Part shown: one piece after another, positions 53,952 through 63,125 of the stretch
How the letters are laid out: every line of letters starts with the position of its first letter
Position numbering within the stretch: position 1 is the first letter of the stretch
Assembly: GCA_049510975.1 (NCBI GenBank)
Contig: JBEKYM010000003.1
Location: 1 to 64,000 of the forward strand
Source of the DNA: JAKACA01 sp049510975
Lineage (GTDB): Bacteria; Actinomycetota; Acidimicrobiia; Acidimicrobiales; Bog-793
DNA length: 64,000 nucleotides
Direction of reading: 5' to 3'
Made by a program: the position numbers and the translations under genes
The notes under the pieces: model-generated
The model's database searches: none
Told to the model about the DNA's origin: nothing
What the model saw: the letters and a program-made list of their open reading frames with translations, nothing else

Positions 53952-54440
53952 ATGCCGAGCTTCGACGTCACGTCCGAGGTCGACCTCCAAGAGGTGCGGA
54001 ATGCCGTCGACCAAGCCCAGCGCGAGGTCGCCACGCGTTTCGACTTCAAGAACACCGGGGCGTCCCTCGAGCTGAGCGGTCACGAGATCACCCTGCACGC
54101 CCCCACCGAGGATCGGTTGCGAGCGCTCACCCAGGTGCTCGAGGAGAAGCTCGTCCGGCGACAGGTGTCGCTGAAAGCCCTCTCGTTCGGCAAGATCGAG
54201 GAGGCGTCTCACAACGCAGTCCGCCAGGTGGCGACGTTGAACGCCGGCATCTCCTCCGACCACGCCAAGCGGATCAACAAGCTCGTGAAGGACCTCGGCC
54301 TGAAGGGTGTGAGCTCGCAGACCCAAGGCGACCAGGTGCGCGTCATCGGCAAGAAGCGTGACGACCTGCAGGCCGTGATCGCCGAGCTCAAAGCGACCGA
54401 CCTCGAGATCCCCCTCCAGTTCGGCAACTTCCGGGACTGA
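53952..54440 (+). CDS. yajQ: YajQ-family nucleotide-binding protein
   Basis: 162 aa. Two ferredoxin-like domains; YajQ proteins bind nucleotides and some bind cyclic di-GMP. Visible: MPSFDVTSEVDLQEVRNAVDQA, TRFDFKNTGASLEL, GIEDs-like KIEEASHNAVRQ, LVKDLGLKGVSSQTQGDQVRV and the C-terminus LQFGNFRD. Length is typical. It stands alone on the plus strand. Confidence 0.93.
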   Translation: MPSFDVTSEVDLQEVRNAVDQAQREVATRFDFKNTGASLELSGHEITLHAPTEDRLRALTQVLEEKLVRRQVSLKALSFGKIEEASHNAVRQVATLNAGISSDHAKRINKLVKDLGLKGVSSQTQGDQVRVIGKKRDDLQAVIAELKATDLEIPLQFGNFRD

Positions 54441-54463
54441 GCAGCCCCGCAACCCCGGAGCCC

Positions 54464-54500
54464 CAGCCCAGCCCAGCCCAGGCCAGCCCAGCCCAAGCCC
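54464..54500. repeat. GCCCA-type pentanucleotide repeat
   Basis: Seven or so imperfect 5-nt units (CAGCC/CAGCC with one GG variant) between the yajQ and acs stop codons, which converge here. No hairpin. A slippage-prone simple repeat. Confidence 0.7.
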
Positions 54501-54501
54501 C

Positions 54502-56511
54502 CTACTCCTCGCCCGGCGCCTCGGCAGCTCGCGTCCGAAGCTCCTCCACCACCGCCGGGTCGGCGAGCGTCGTCGTGTCGCCGAGCGTGCGGCCCTCGGC
54601 GACGTCACGCAGCAGCCGGCGCATGATCTTGCCCGACCGGGTCTTCGGGAGGTCGTCGGTGAACACGACGGTCCGTGGCCGGGCGATCGCCCCGATCTTG
54701 GCGGAGACGTGCTGCCGCAGCATCTCGCCGTGCTCGACGGTGGCCTCGATGCCGGCCCGCAGCGTGACGAAGGCGATGATGCCTTGGCCCGTGACGTCGT
54801 CCTTCGCACCGACGACGGCGGCCTCGGCCACGCTCGGGTGGTCGACGAGGGCCGACTCCACCTCGGTCGTCGACACGCGGTGCCCGGAGACGTTCATGAC
54901 GTCGTCGACGCGCCCGAGCAGCCACAGGTAGCCGTCGGCGTCGAGCTTGGCACCGTCGCCGGCGAAGTAGCGACCGGGGAAGCGGCTCCAGTACGTCGAG
55001 GCGTAGCGCTCCGGGTCCTTGTAGATGCCCCGCAGCATCGAGGGCCACGGGTCGGGCAGCGTCAAGTAGCCGCCGCCGCGGCTGATGGCGGCGCCGGACT
55101 CGTCCACGAGCTCAGCGGTGATCCCCGGCAGCGGAAACGTCGCCGAACCCGGCTTCAGCGTCGTGACGCCAGGCAGGGGGGCGATCATGATGGCTCCCGT
55201 TTCGGTCTGCCACCACGTGTCCACGACCGGGCAGCGAGCTCCTCCGATGTGCTCGTAGTACCAGATCCACGCCTCGGGGTTGATCGGCTCCCCCACGGAT
55301 CCGAGGATGCGCAGGCTCGTGAGGTCGTGCGCCTCGGGCAGCTGGGCACCCCACTTCATGAACGTTCGGATGGCCGTCGGGGCGGTGTAGAGGATCGTCA
55401 CGCCGTAACGCTCGATGATCGACCACCAGCGGTCGCGAGACGGGTGGTCGGGCGTCCCCTCGTAGAGCACGCTCGTGGCACCGTTGGCGAGCGGCCCGTA
55501 GACGATGTAGCTGTGGCCGGTCACCCAGCCGATGTCGGCGGCGCACCAGTAGACGTCGCGCTCGGGCACGTGGTCGAAGACGTACTTGTGGGTGTAGGCG
55601 ACCTGAGTGAGGTAGCCGCCCGTCGTGTGCATGATTCCCTTCGGCTTGGCCGTCGTGCCGGAGGTGTAGAGGAGGAACAGCAGGTCCTCGGCGTCCATCG
55701 CCTCGGCCGGGCAATGGGGGTCCTGGCCGGCGACGACGTCGTGCCACCACAGGTCGCGCCCCTCGGTCATCGAGGTGTCGTCGGCGGCATCCCCGAGGCG
55801 GCGGACGACCAGGACGTGCTCGATCGAGGCTGCCCCGCCCTCGAGGGCGGCGTCGGCACTCGCCTTCAGGCGCACGGGCTGCCCCCGACGCCAGCCCCCG
55901 TCAGCCGTGATGAGCACACGGGCCTCGGCGTCCTCGATCCGGTCGCGGAGCGCATCGGCAGAGAAACCCCCGAACACGACCGAATGCGCCGCCCCCACCC
56001 GGGCACACGCCAGCATGGCAACGGGCAGCTCCGGGATCATCGGCATGTAGATCGCAACCCGGTCGCCGCGCTCGACCCCGAGGCTCCGCAGCGCATTGGC
56101 GCAGCGGCCGACCTCGTCGAGGAGCTCGGAGTACGTGATCGTCCGCGTGTCACCCGGCTCGCCCTCGAAGTGGTAGGCGACCTTGTCACCGCGGCCGGCC
56201 TCGACGTGGCGGTCGAGGCAGTTGTAGGCGACGTTCAACTTGCCGCCGACGAACCATTTGGCGAAGGGGAGCTCCCACTCGAGCACCGTTTCCCAGGGCT
56301 CGAACCACGTCAGGGCTGCCGCCTGCTCCGCCCAGAACTGCTCGTGGTCGGCGCCGGCGGCATACACCGCCGACGAGTTGACGAGCGCAGCCGCACGCAC
56401 CGCCTCTCCGGGAGGGAATGTGCGCTCCTCGGCGAGGTAGTCCTCGATCGTCGCTCGGCCTGCGCCTTCCGGTGGAACGTCGTTCGCGGTGGCGCCATCG
56501 TTTGCCGTCAT
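54502..56511 (-). CDS. acs: Acetyl-coenzyme A synthetase
   Basis: 669 aa. AMP-forming: activates acetate to acetyl-AMP then acetyl-CoA. Core motif LLYTSGTTAKPKGIMHTTGG in two blocks (about 285-305), VDTWWQTETGAIMIAPLPG (A5), the GRVDDVMNVSGHRVSTTEVE hinge (A8), and the regulatory lysine motif KTRSGKIMRRLLR (about 625) whose Lys is acetylated in homologues. The start is 45 nt from the divergent membrane fusion gene. Confidence 0.97.
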   Translation of the reverse strand: MTANDGATANDVPPEGAGRATIEDYLAEERTFPPGEAVRAAALVNSSAVYAAGADHEQFWAEQAAALTWFEPWETVLEWELPFAKWFVGGKLNVAYNCLDRHVEAGRGDKVAYHFEGEPGDTRTITYSELLDEVGRCANALRSLGVERGDRVAIYMPMIPELPVAMLACARVGAAHSVVFGGFSADALRDRIEDAEARVLITADGGWRRGQPVRLKASADAALEGGAASIEHVLVVRRLGDAADDTSMTEGRDLWWHDVVAGQDPHCPAEAMDAEDLLFLLYTSGTTAKPKGIMHTTGGYLTQVAYTHKYVFDHVPERDVYWCAADIGWVTGHSYIVYGPLANGATSVLYEGTPDHPSRDRWWSIIERYGVTILYTAPTAIRTFMKWGAQLPEAHDLTSLRILGSVGEPINPEAWIWYYEHIGGARCPVVDTWWQTETGAIMIAPLPGVTTLKPGSATFPLPGITAELVDESGAAISRGGGYLTLPDPWPSMLRGIYKDPERYASTYWSRFPGRYFAGDGAKLDADGYLWLLGRVDDVMNVSGHRVSTTEVESALVDHPSVAEAAVVGAKDDVTGQGIIAFVTLRAGIEATVEHGEMLRQHVSAKIGAIARPRTVVFTDDLPKTRSGKIMRRLLRDVAEGRTLGDTTTLADPAVVEELRTRAAEAPGEE

Positions 56512-56556
56512 TCGCCAGACTTAGCCCGGCCGGCCCTCGGTGTCAATGCAGGCACG

Positions 56557-59500
56557 ATGGGGTGCCGTGGCAAGATGGACCTGATGGCGCCGCAAGATTG
56601 CACCCTGTCGTGCACGAGCGTCGCCGTACCCGCAGGCGGTCGGGTCGTGGTGGCGGGCGACCTCTTCCTCACGGCAACACCGACGCTCGCCTCGACATCG
56701 GCCTCCTGCGAGCTGGCGAGAGCGGTCGCCGAGATCACCGGACCGGGGGCCCTCGTGGTCGCCGGCAACCTCTTCGAATTCGCCGACCACCCGGACGAGG
56801 AGCTGGCCGGGTCGCTGCGCGCCCATGGCGAGCTGGCCGAGGTCCTCTCCGGCTGGATGCACAGCGGCGATCACCGCATCATCCTGCTGCCGGGCACCCG
56901 CGACCGGGCGATCTGCTACGACCCGCCGACGATGGCAGCCGTGGCCGCCTGGGGCGTGGAGGTGGCGATCTCGGCCGATCTCAACATCGAGACCAACGCC
57001 GGCGTCCGCCAGGTCCGGGTGGAGCCGGGTTGGCGCTACGACCCGCTCAATGCCTACGGCGACCCCACCGACCCGCGCGACACACCGCTCGGACAACACG
57101 CCATCACCGAGCTGTTCCCCGCCTTCAAGGCGACGAAGTCCGGCTGGCTCGACGGCATCGACCGCCTGGCCGATCCCGCCGGCCTCCCGCGCTTTGTCAC
57201 GTCCCGGCTGACCTACCGGCGCCTCGGGCGCTACGTCTGGTGGCTCCTCATCCCGATCGCCGTCGCCTTGCTCGCCCGCCTGCCCGAAGTGGCCCTCTTC
57301 GGCGAGCGGCTGCATGCCGTCGCCCACACCTTGCGCGACGTTGCCATCTCGCTCGCGCTCGAGCTCGTCGCCATCGCCGTCCTCCTCGGCGTCGTGAACC
57401 ACCGGGTCTGGGCGGGCCCCGGGAGCGCCCTCCTCGGCACGCCGGGCGACCGCGCCAACGACTCAGCCCGCGACGCCGCCCGCCAGCTCGTGGCAGAGGG
57501 CTACGCCGGCCTCGTCACCGGGCACACGCTCCGGGCGGAGCTTGCCAGTGTGGGGAAGGGTTTCTTTGCGAATACAGGGGCCTGCGCCGAGCTCGTGGAG
57601 GAGCGCCGCGCCCTGCTCGGGATGCCGCCCGTGTTCGTGCGGGACGAGCAGATCTCCTTCGTCGAGATCGAGGGCGGCGGCGACGGCGTGCAGGCGCGGT
57701 TGCGACTCTCCCGCCAGCAACGACCCGCCGGCAGCGTTCTCGAGCGCCTTGCCCTCGGGAGGCGCCGGGCGCCGCTCGAGCTCGCCGTCGTGGCCTCGTA
57801 CCCGGCCGGCGAGAGCTGGCCGCCGATCAACGACCCGACCCGCCACCGCAAGCTCATCCGCCGCCTCGCCGCCACCGTCGTGCTCCTGAGCGGCATCCTC
57901 GACCTCGTCACAGCGCTCGTGCCCGTGCACGTGCGCGGCCGCCTGCACCCCTACCTCGGCTACATCCCCCTCGGCGCCAGTGAAGCTGCCGGTGCCCTCG
58001 ACGCCCTCGCCGGCATCGCCCTCCTGCTGGTCGCCCGCGGGCTGCGGCGCGGGCAGCGCCTCGCCTGGTTCGTCGCCGTCACCATCGAGGCGCTCACCTC
58101 CATCCTGCATGTCGTGCGCGGCGGGCAGATCCTGCCCGCCCTCTTCGCTCTGGCTGTGCTGGCGGGGCTCGGGTGGGGGCGCGATTCGTTCCGCGCCCGC
58201 TACGACCCGCCGTCGATACGCGCCGGCGCCCTCACCCTCGTCGGCGGAGCAGTCGGCGTCACGCTCTTCACGACCATCGTGCTCTGGTTCGGCGTCGCCA
58301 TCGACCGCAATCAGCTGCACCATCACAACGTGCAGTCGCTCCCGCTCGGCTCGGCCTTCCTCGCTGCCGCCGGCGGCCTCGTCGGTCTCAGCCCCGTGAA
58401 CCTGCCCGACGCCGTCGGTGACTTCCTCAGCCCGGCCCTGCTGGCCGTCGGGCTCGGTCTGGCGGCTGTCGCCCTCCTGCTCGTCTTCCGGCCCGTCGTC
58501 GACCGGCGGCTGGCGCGCCGGCCCGCCAGCAGCACCGACACGATCGGGCTGAGTCCTGCCCCAGCCCTTCCCGAGATCGGGGCCAACGGCGCCGGCGACG
58601 CTGCCGCTTCGGCCGCTGCCGAGGCGGAGGCGGAGGCAGAGGCGGAGGCCGTGGCCGACTTCGAGCGAGCCCGCGACGTCGTCGCCCGGAGAGGCAGCGG
58701 CACGCTCGACTACTTCGCCCTGCGCAGCGACAAACAGCACTTCTTCGACCGCGACAGCGTCATCGCCTACGCCATCCGGTCCGGGGTCTGCCTCGTGTCG
58801 CCCGACCCGATCGGGCCGCCGGAGGAGCGGGAGCGGCTGTGGGCGGGTTTCCGGCGCTTTACCGACGAGCACGGGTGGGCCATCGCCATCCTCGCTGCCG
58901 GCAAGGACTGGCTGCCGATCTACCGCCAGTCCGGCATGCGGGACCTCTACATCGGCGACGAGGGCGTCGTCGACGTCCGCACGCTCTCGCTGCAGGGCGG
59001 GACGAAGAAGGGCCTCCGCCAGGCGGTCAACCGCATCGCCAAGTACGGCTACTCACTGTCCTTCCACGACCCGGCCGACTGCGACGCCGCCCTTGCCGAG
59101 GCGCTCCGGTCGGTCATGACACAGAGCCGGCGGGGCGGGGTCGAGCGGGGTTTCTCGATGACGCTCGGCCGCATCTTCGATCCCCACGACGAGGGACTCC
59201 TGCTCGCAGTTGCCTCCGATCCCGCCGGCCGCCCGGTGGCCTTCTGCCAGTTCGTGCCGGCGCCGGGCATCGGCGGCTACTCGCTCGACCTCATGCGCCG
59301 CGACAACGGCGAGCACCCGAACGGTCTGTTCGACTTCATCCTCGTGCGCACGATGGAGCATCTGCGCGAGGCCGGCTACTCCCGCCTCGGCCTCAACTTC
59401 GCCATGATGCGTGCCGTTCTCGCCGGCGAGGCGGGCACGAAGGTCGAGCGATGGGTGCTGCGGCGCATGTCGGATTCCATGCAGATCGAGTCATTGTGGC

Positions 59501-59712
59501 GCTTCAATGCCAAGTTCGACCCGGAATGGCTGCCGCGCTTCGTGGTGTGGGACTCCGCCGAGCAGTCGCTGGCCGCTGCGCTTGCGATCGCGCGGGCGGA
59601 GAGTTTCTGGGAGCTGCCCATCATCGGGCGCTTCCTCGTCCCGAGTGCCGGCGTGGCAGGGCCGAGCGAGCCGGCAGCTTCCGAGCCGAGCGAGGCGACG
59701 CCGGCGCGCTGA
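56557..59712 (+). CDS. Degenerate metallophosphoesterase - membrane - MprF-type (DUF2156) fusion protein
   Basis: 1051 aa from ATG 56557 (ATG 56575 and 56584 are alternatives). Part 1 (about 28-372) resembles a calcineurin-type phosphoesterase: VVVAGDLFL, VVAGNLFEFAD, LPGTRDRAI, LVTGHTLRAEL and FFANTGACAE mark the usual positions, but GD is GN, GNHD is GTRD and GHTH is GHTL, so metal ligands are missing. Two membrane spans (226-245, 262-282) split that fold. Part 2 (437-645) has 6-7 more spans. Part 3 (697-1030) is a phosphatidylglycerol aminoacyltransferase-like domain (DYFALRSDKQHFF, YAIRSGVCLVSPDPIG, GLFDFILVRTMEHLREAGY, GLNFAMMR). Likely aminoacylates a membrane lipid. Confidence 0.82.
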   Translation: MGCRGKMDLMAPQDCTLSCTSVAVPAGGRVVVAGDLFLTATPTLASTSASCELARAVAEITGPGALVVAGNLFEFADHPDEELAGSLRAHGELAEVLSGWMHSGDHRIILLPGTRDRAICYDPPTMAAVAAWGVEVAISADLNIETNAGVRQVRVEPGWRYDPLNAYGDPTDPRDTPLGQHAITELFPAFKATKSGWLDGIDRLADPAGLPRFVTSRLTYRRLGRYVWWLLIPIAVALLARLPEVALFGERLHAVAHTLRDVAISLALELVAIAVLLGVVNHRVWAGPGSALLGTPGDRANDSARDAARQLVAEGYAGLVTGHTLRAELASVGKGFFANTGACAELVEERRALLGMPPVFVRDEQISFVEIEGGGDGVQARLRLSRQQRPAGSVLERLALGRRRAPLELAVVASYPAGESWPPINDPTRHRKLIRRLAATVVLLSGILDLVTALVPVHVRGRLHPYLGYIPLGASEAAGALDALAGIALLLVARGLRRGQRLAWFVAVTIEALTSILHVVRGGQILPALFALAVLAGLGWGRDSFRARYDPPSIRAGALTLVGGAVGVTLFTTIVLWFGVAIDRNQLHHHNVQSLPLGSAFLAAAGGLVGLSPVNLPDAVGDFLSPALLAVGLGLAAVALLLVFRPVVDRRLARRPASSTDTIGLSPAPALPEIGANGAGDAAASAAAEAEAEAEAEAVADFERARDVVARRGSGTLDYFALRSDKQHFFDRDSVIAYAIRSGVCLVSPDPIGPPEERERLWAGFRRFTDEHGWAIAILAAGKDWLPIYRQSGMRDLYIGDEGVVDVRTLSLQGGTKKGLRQAVNRIAKYGYSLSFHDPADCDAALAEALRSVMTQSRRGGVERGFSMTLGRIFDPHDEGLLLAVASDPAGRPVAFCQFVPAPGIGGYSLDLMRRDNGEHPNGLFDFILVRTMEHLREAGYSRLGLNFAMMRAVLAGEAGTKVERWVLRRMSDSMQIESLWRFNAKFDPEWLPRFVVWDSAEQSLAAALAIARAESFWELPIIGRFLVPSAGVAGPSEPAASEPSEATPAR

Positions 59713-59769
59713 TCCCACGGACGCCGGCTGCGCAGCCGCCGCCCCGGCGGCCGCCGCCCGCCGGCGGGA

Positions 59770-61449
59770 TCAGAACAGCAGCCGGGCTGCGTGCACGAAG
59801 GAGAAGAGGGGACCGGGCCAGATTCCGAGCACGACCGTGAAGGCGACCGTGACGAACAGGCCGATCTGAGTCGTCGCCGGGATCTCGAGCGACCGGTCGC
59901 CCACGAGGCTGGCGTCCTCCACCTCGGCCACCTCGGCAGTCTGACCCAGCCCGCCGGTGACAGAAGTCTCGCCGGCGGCCGTGCCCCCAGCCGAGGCGAG
60001 GGCCAGCGCCGGTGCCGGTGCCGGCGCAACGAGCTCAGGTCCGGCGGCGGTCTCCGGCGTCGCCCCGCCGCCGGCGGTCGCCGGCGCCAGACCGGCGCGG
60101 GGGCCGGTGCCGTACATGAGGAAGACGACGCGCAGGTAGAAGGCCGCCGCGATGGCGCCGGAGAGCATGGCGATGACCGCCAGCGCATAGGAGTGCGCCT
60201 GCACGGCAGCCTCGACGACGTACAGCTTGGCGAGGAAACCGGTCGTGAAGGGGGCTCCCGCCTGGGCGAGCAGCAAGACGGCGAAGCACAGCGCCAGAAC
60301 GGGCTGGCGCCGGCCGAGGCCGCGGTACCCCTCGATCTCGTGCGCACGGTCGCCGCGGGCGCCGAGGAGGGCGATGACCGTGAAGCTGCCGAGCACGAGG
60401 AAGGCGTACACGAAGATGTAGTACAGGCTGGCGGCGATGCCGGCGGTGATGCCCGCTTGCAGGCCGAGCAGCACGAAGCCGGCGTGGTTGATCGACGAGT
60501 ACGCCAGCATCCGCTTGATGTCGCGCTGTACGAGACCGAGGACGGCGCCGGTGAGCAGCGTGAGGATGGCGACGACGAACAGGATCGGCTTCCAGTCGAT
60601 GGAAAGGGTCTGGAAGGAGGAGAAGAACACCCTGAGCAAGGCGGCGAAGCCACCGACCTTGGCGATGGCCGCCATGAACCCGGTGGCCGGCGTCGGTGCC
60701 CCCTGGTAGACGTCGGGCGTCCACATGTGGAACGGCACGGCGGCGATCTTGAAGCCGAAGCCGACGAGCAGCAGCGCCAGGCCGGCCAGCAGCAGGCCGT
60801 TGGACGTGAGGACGTTGTTGCCGAGGTAGGAGGCGATCTGGGCGAGGTTGGTCGACCCGGTGGCACCGTAGGTGAGGGCGATGCCGTAGACGAAGATGGC
60901 CGACGAGAACGCCCCCAGCACGAAGTACTTCATGGCGGCCTCGCCCGACTCCGAGCGCCGCTGGTCGAAGCCGGCGAGGATGTAGAGCGGGATGGACATC
61001 ACCTCGAGGCCGAGGAAGATGACGATGAGGTCGTTGGCGGCCGCCATGAACATGGCGCCGGACGCTGCCAGCAGGGCGAGGGCGTAGTACTCCGGACCGG
61101 TGATCCCCTCGGAACGCAGGTAGCCGTCGGCCACGAGGGCGGCCACGATGAGGATGCACGACGCCAGGATCACAAAGGCCGTCGAGAAGCCGTCGATGGC
61201 GAGCGACTTCGCCACGGCCACGAAGGGCCCGTGCAGCTGGACGATGTGCCAGAGCACGAGCGAGCTGACGAGGGCGGCCGTCGAGATGGCGACCGTCAGG
61301 GCGGTGTAGAGCACCGTCGGGAGCTGGCGGACCGAGAGCGCCCCGGCCAGGAGCAGTGCGAGGGCTCCGCCGATGCAGATCAGCTCCGGCATGATCGCCG
61401 TGTAGTCGATGTGGGGCGTCACGATGGGCGTGACCGCGAGCAGGTTCAT
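59770..61449 (-). CDS. nuoN: NADH-quinone oxidoreductase subunit N
   Basis: 559 aa. Antiporter-like proton channel subunit of complex I. 13-14 membrane segments; YYALALLAASGAMFMAAANDLIVIFLGLEVMSIPLYILAGF in pieces, LVGFGFKIAAVPFHMWTPDVYQGAP (key Lys), and KRMLAYSSINHAGFVLLG. Oddity: an Ala/Pro/Gly/Glu linker of about 75 residues (roughly 452-525) is inserted before the last helix. The start overlaps the nuoM TGA by 4 nt. Confidence 0.97.
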   Translation of the reverse strand: MNLLAVTPIVTPHIDYTAIMPELICIGGALALLLAGALSVRQLPTVLYTALTVAISTAALVSSLVLWHIVQLHGPFVAVAKSLAIDGFSTAFVILASCILIVAALVADGYLRSEGITGPEYYALALLAASGAMFMAAANDLIVIFLGLEVMSIPLYILAGFDQRRSESGEAAMKYFVLGAFSSAIFVYGIALTYGATGSTNLAQIASYLGNNVLTSNGLLLAGLALLLVGFGFKIAAVPFHMWTPDVYQGAPTPATGFMAAIAKVGGFAALLRVFFSSFQTLSIDWKPILFVVAILTLLTGAVLGLVQRDIKRMLAYSSINHAGFVLLGLQAGITAGIAASLYYIFVYAFLVLGSFTVIALLGARGDRAHEIEGYRGLGRRQPVLALCFAVLLLAQAGAPFTTGFLAKLYVVEAAVQAHSYALAVIAMLSGAIAAAFYLRVVFLMYGTGPRAGLAPATAGGGATPETAAGPELVAPAPAPALALASAGGTAAGETSVTGGLGQTAEVAEVEDASLVGDRSLEIPATTQIGLFVTVAFTVVLGIWPGPLFSFVHAARLLF

Positions 61450-63125
61450 CGTGTGCCTCCACGGCCGCCGGCGGTGTTGACGCCGATCACGGGTCCGGCC
61501 GCCGGGACGTCTGCGGTCGCCAGCGCCACGTCGGCGCCGGCACGAGCCTCACCCGTTCCCACCCGCGCCCTCGTCAGGCTCACCGTGGCGGCTGGCTGGC
61601 CGGCCGGCGGGACGCGAGCGTGGCCGACCTGCTCGACGTGCTGGACGAGCAGGTCCACCGACGGGGTGATGCGTGACAGCAGCGGCCCGGGGAACACCCC
61701 GATGAGGACGATCACGGCGATGAGCGGCGCCATGTAGGCGCTCTCCTTCCAGGTGATCTCCTTGAAGCCTTCCTCGGCGGCGGTCGGTTTCCCGTGGAAG
61801 ACCTGCTGATAGGCCCACAGCAGGTAGATGGCGGCGATGACGACTCCGCCGGTCGCAACGACCGCCCACCACCGGTGCGTGAGGAACGTGCCCGAGAGGA
61901 TGAGGAACTCGCCGACGAACCCGTTCAGGCCCGGCACGCCGATGGAGGCGAGCATGACGATCGTGAACATGCCGGCGAGCACGGGCGCTTTCGATTGCAG
62001 GCCGGAGAGATCCCGCGTCGAGAAACTGCCCGATCGCCGGTAGATGAGCGCGATCAACAAGAACAGCGCCGCCGTGTAGACGCCGTGGTTGACCATCTGC
62101 AAGACGGCTCCCGACAGCGCCGGCCCGGTCAGGGCGAAGGCTCCCACGACGATGAAGCCGATGTGGGCGAGCGACGAGTAGGCGACGAGCCGCTTCAAGT
62201 CCCGCTGCACGGCCGCCACGATCCCGCCGTAGATGATCCCGATGACGCCGAGGGTCAACAGCAACGGGGCGAGGGTGACGACCGCCTTCGGGAACAGCTC
62301 GAGGTCGAAGCGCACGATCCCGTACGTGCCGAGTTTCGCCATCACGCCGGCGAGGATGACGGTGCCGGCGACCGGCGACTCCCGGTAGGCGTCCGGCGAC
62401 CAGGTGTGGAACGGGAAGATCGGCGCCTTCACGGCAAAGGCGGCCGTGAAGGCGAGAAACAGCAAGACGCCGGCCGTCGGCGACAGATGCGTCGAGGCGA
62501 GCGCCCGCACGTCGAAGGTCGTGACGCCCGTCTGGTCGGCGTGGATGGCGACGAGAGCGAGGATGCCCACGAGCAGGAAGGCGGAGGCGCCGAGGGTGTA
62601 GAGGAAGAACTTCGTCGCCGCGTACCCGCGGCGCTCGTGGCCGAAGGCGGCCACGATGAAGTAGACGGGTACGAGGGTGAGCTCGAAGAAGAGGAAGAAG
62701 ATGAGGAGGTCGAGGGAGAGGAAGCTCCCGAGGCAGCCGGCCTCGAGGAGGAGGAGCCAGGCGACGAAGGTGGTGTCGTTTCGCCGCTCGCCGGCGCCGG
62801 CGAGTGCGATCGGGAAGAGCACGGTCGTCATGAGCACGAGGAACAGCGAGATGCCGTCGACCCCGAGGGTCCAGCGGATCCCGAGCGACGAGATCCAGGC
62901 GTGGCTGGAGACGAGCTGGAAGCCACCCGAGCCGCTCGTGAATTTCACGAGCACGGCGATCGAGATGCCGAGGGTGACGAGGACGCCGGCCCAACCGACG
63001 GCCTGCACGACTCGCCGCTCGGCCGCAGGGTTGTCGGGCGTGACGAGCGACGTGATGATCGGCAGCACGACCGCCGCCACTGCGGGGACGAGCACGAGGA
63101 CCGTGAGGTAGGGAAACGAGCTCAT
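61446..63125 (-). CDS. nuoM: NADH-quinone oxidoreductase subunit M
   Basis: 559 aa, about 14 membrane segments. Key charged residues: FELTLVPVYFIVAAFGHERR (Glu), AFAVKAPIFPFHTWSPDAYRESP (Lys), KRLVAYSSLAHIGFIVVG. The last 60 residues are a soluble Ala/Val/Gly-rich extension not present in most NuoM. The ATG overlaps the nuoL TGA by 4 nt. Confidence 0.98.
   Translation of the reverse strand: MSSFPYLTVLVLVPAVAAVVLPIITSLVTPDNPAAERRVVQAVGWAGVLVTLGISIAVLVKFTSGSGGFQLVSSHAWISSLGIRWTLGVDGISLFLVLMTTVLFPIALAGAGERRNDTTFVAWLLLLEAGCLGSFLSLDLLIFFLFFELTLVPVYFIVAAFGHERRGYAATKFFLYTLGASAFLLVGILALVAIHADQTGVTTFDVRALASTHLSPTAGVLLFLAFTAAFAVKAPIFPFHTWSPDAYRESPVAGTVILAGVMAKLGTYGIVRFDLELFPKAVVTLAPLLLTLGVIGIIYGGIVAAVQRDLKRLVAYSSLAHIGFIVVGAFALTGPALSGAVLQMVNHGVYTAALFLLIALIYRRSGSFSTRDLSGLQSKAPVLAGMFTIVMLASIGVPGLNGFVGEFLILSGTFLTHRWWAVVATGGVVIAAIYLLWAYQQVFHGKPTAAEEGFKEITWKESAYMAPLIAVIVLIGVFPGPLLSRITPSVDLLVQHVEQVGHARVPPAGQPAATVSLTRARVGTGEARAGADVALATADVPAAGPVIGVNTAGGRGGTR

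Noticed and set aside
54709..56556. N-terminal extension of the phosphoesterase-MprF fusion to 1667 codons
   Set aside because: The extra 616 codons lie opposite acs and show no domain; conserved content starts only after 56557.
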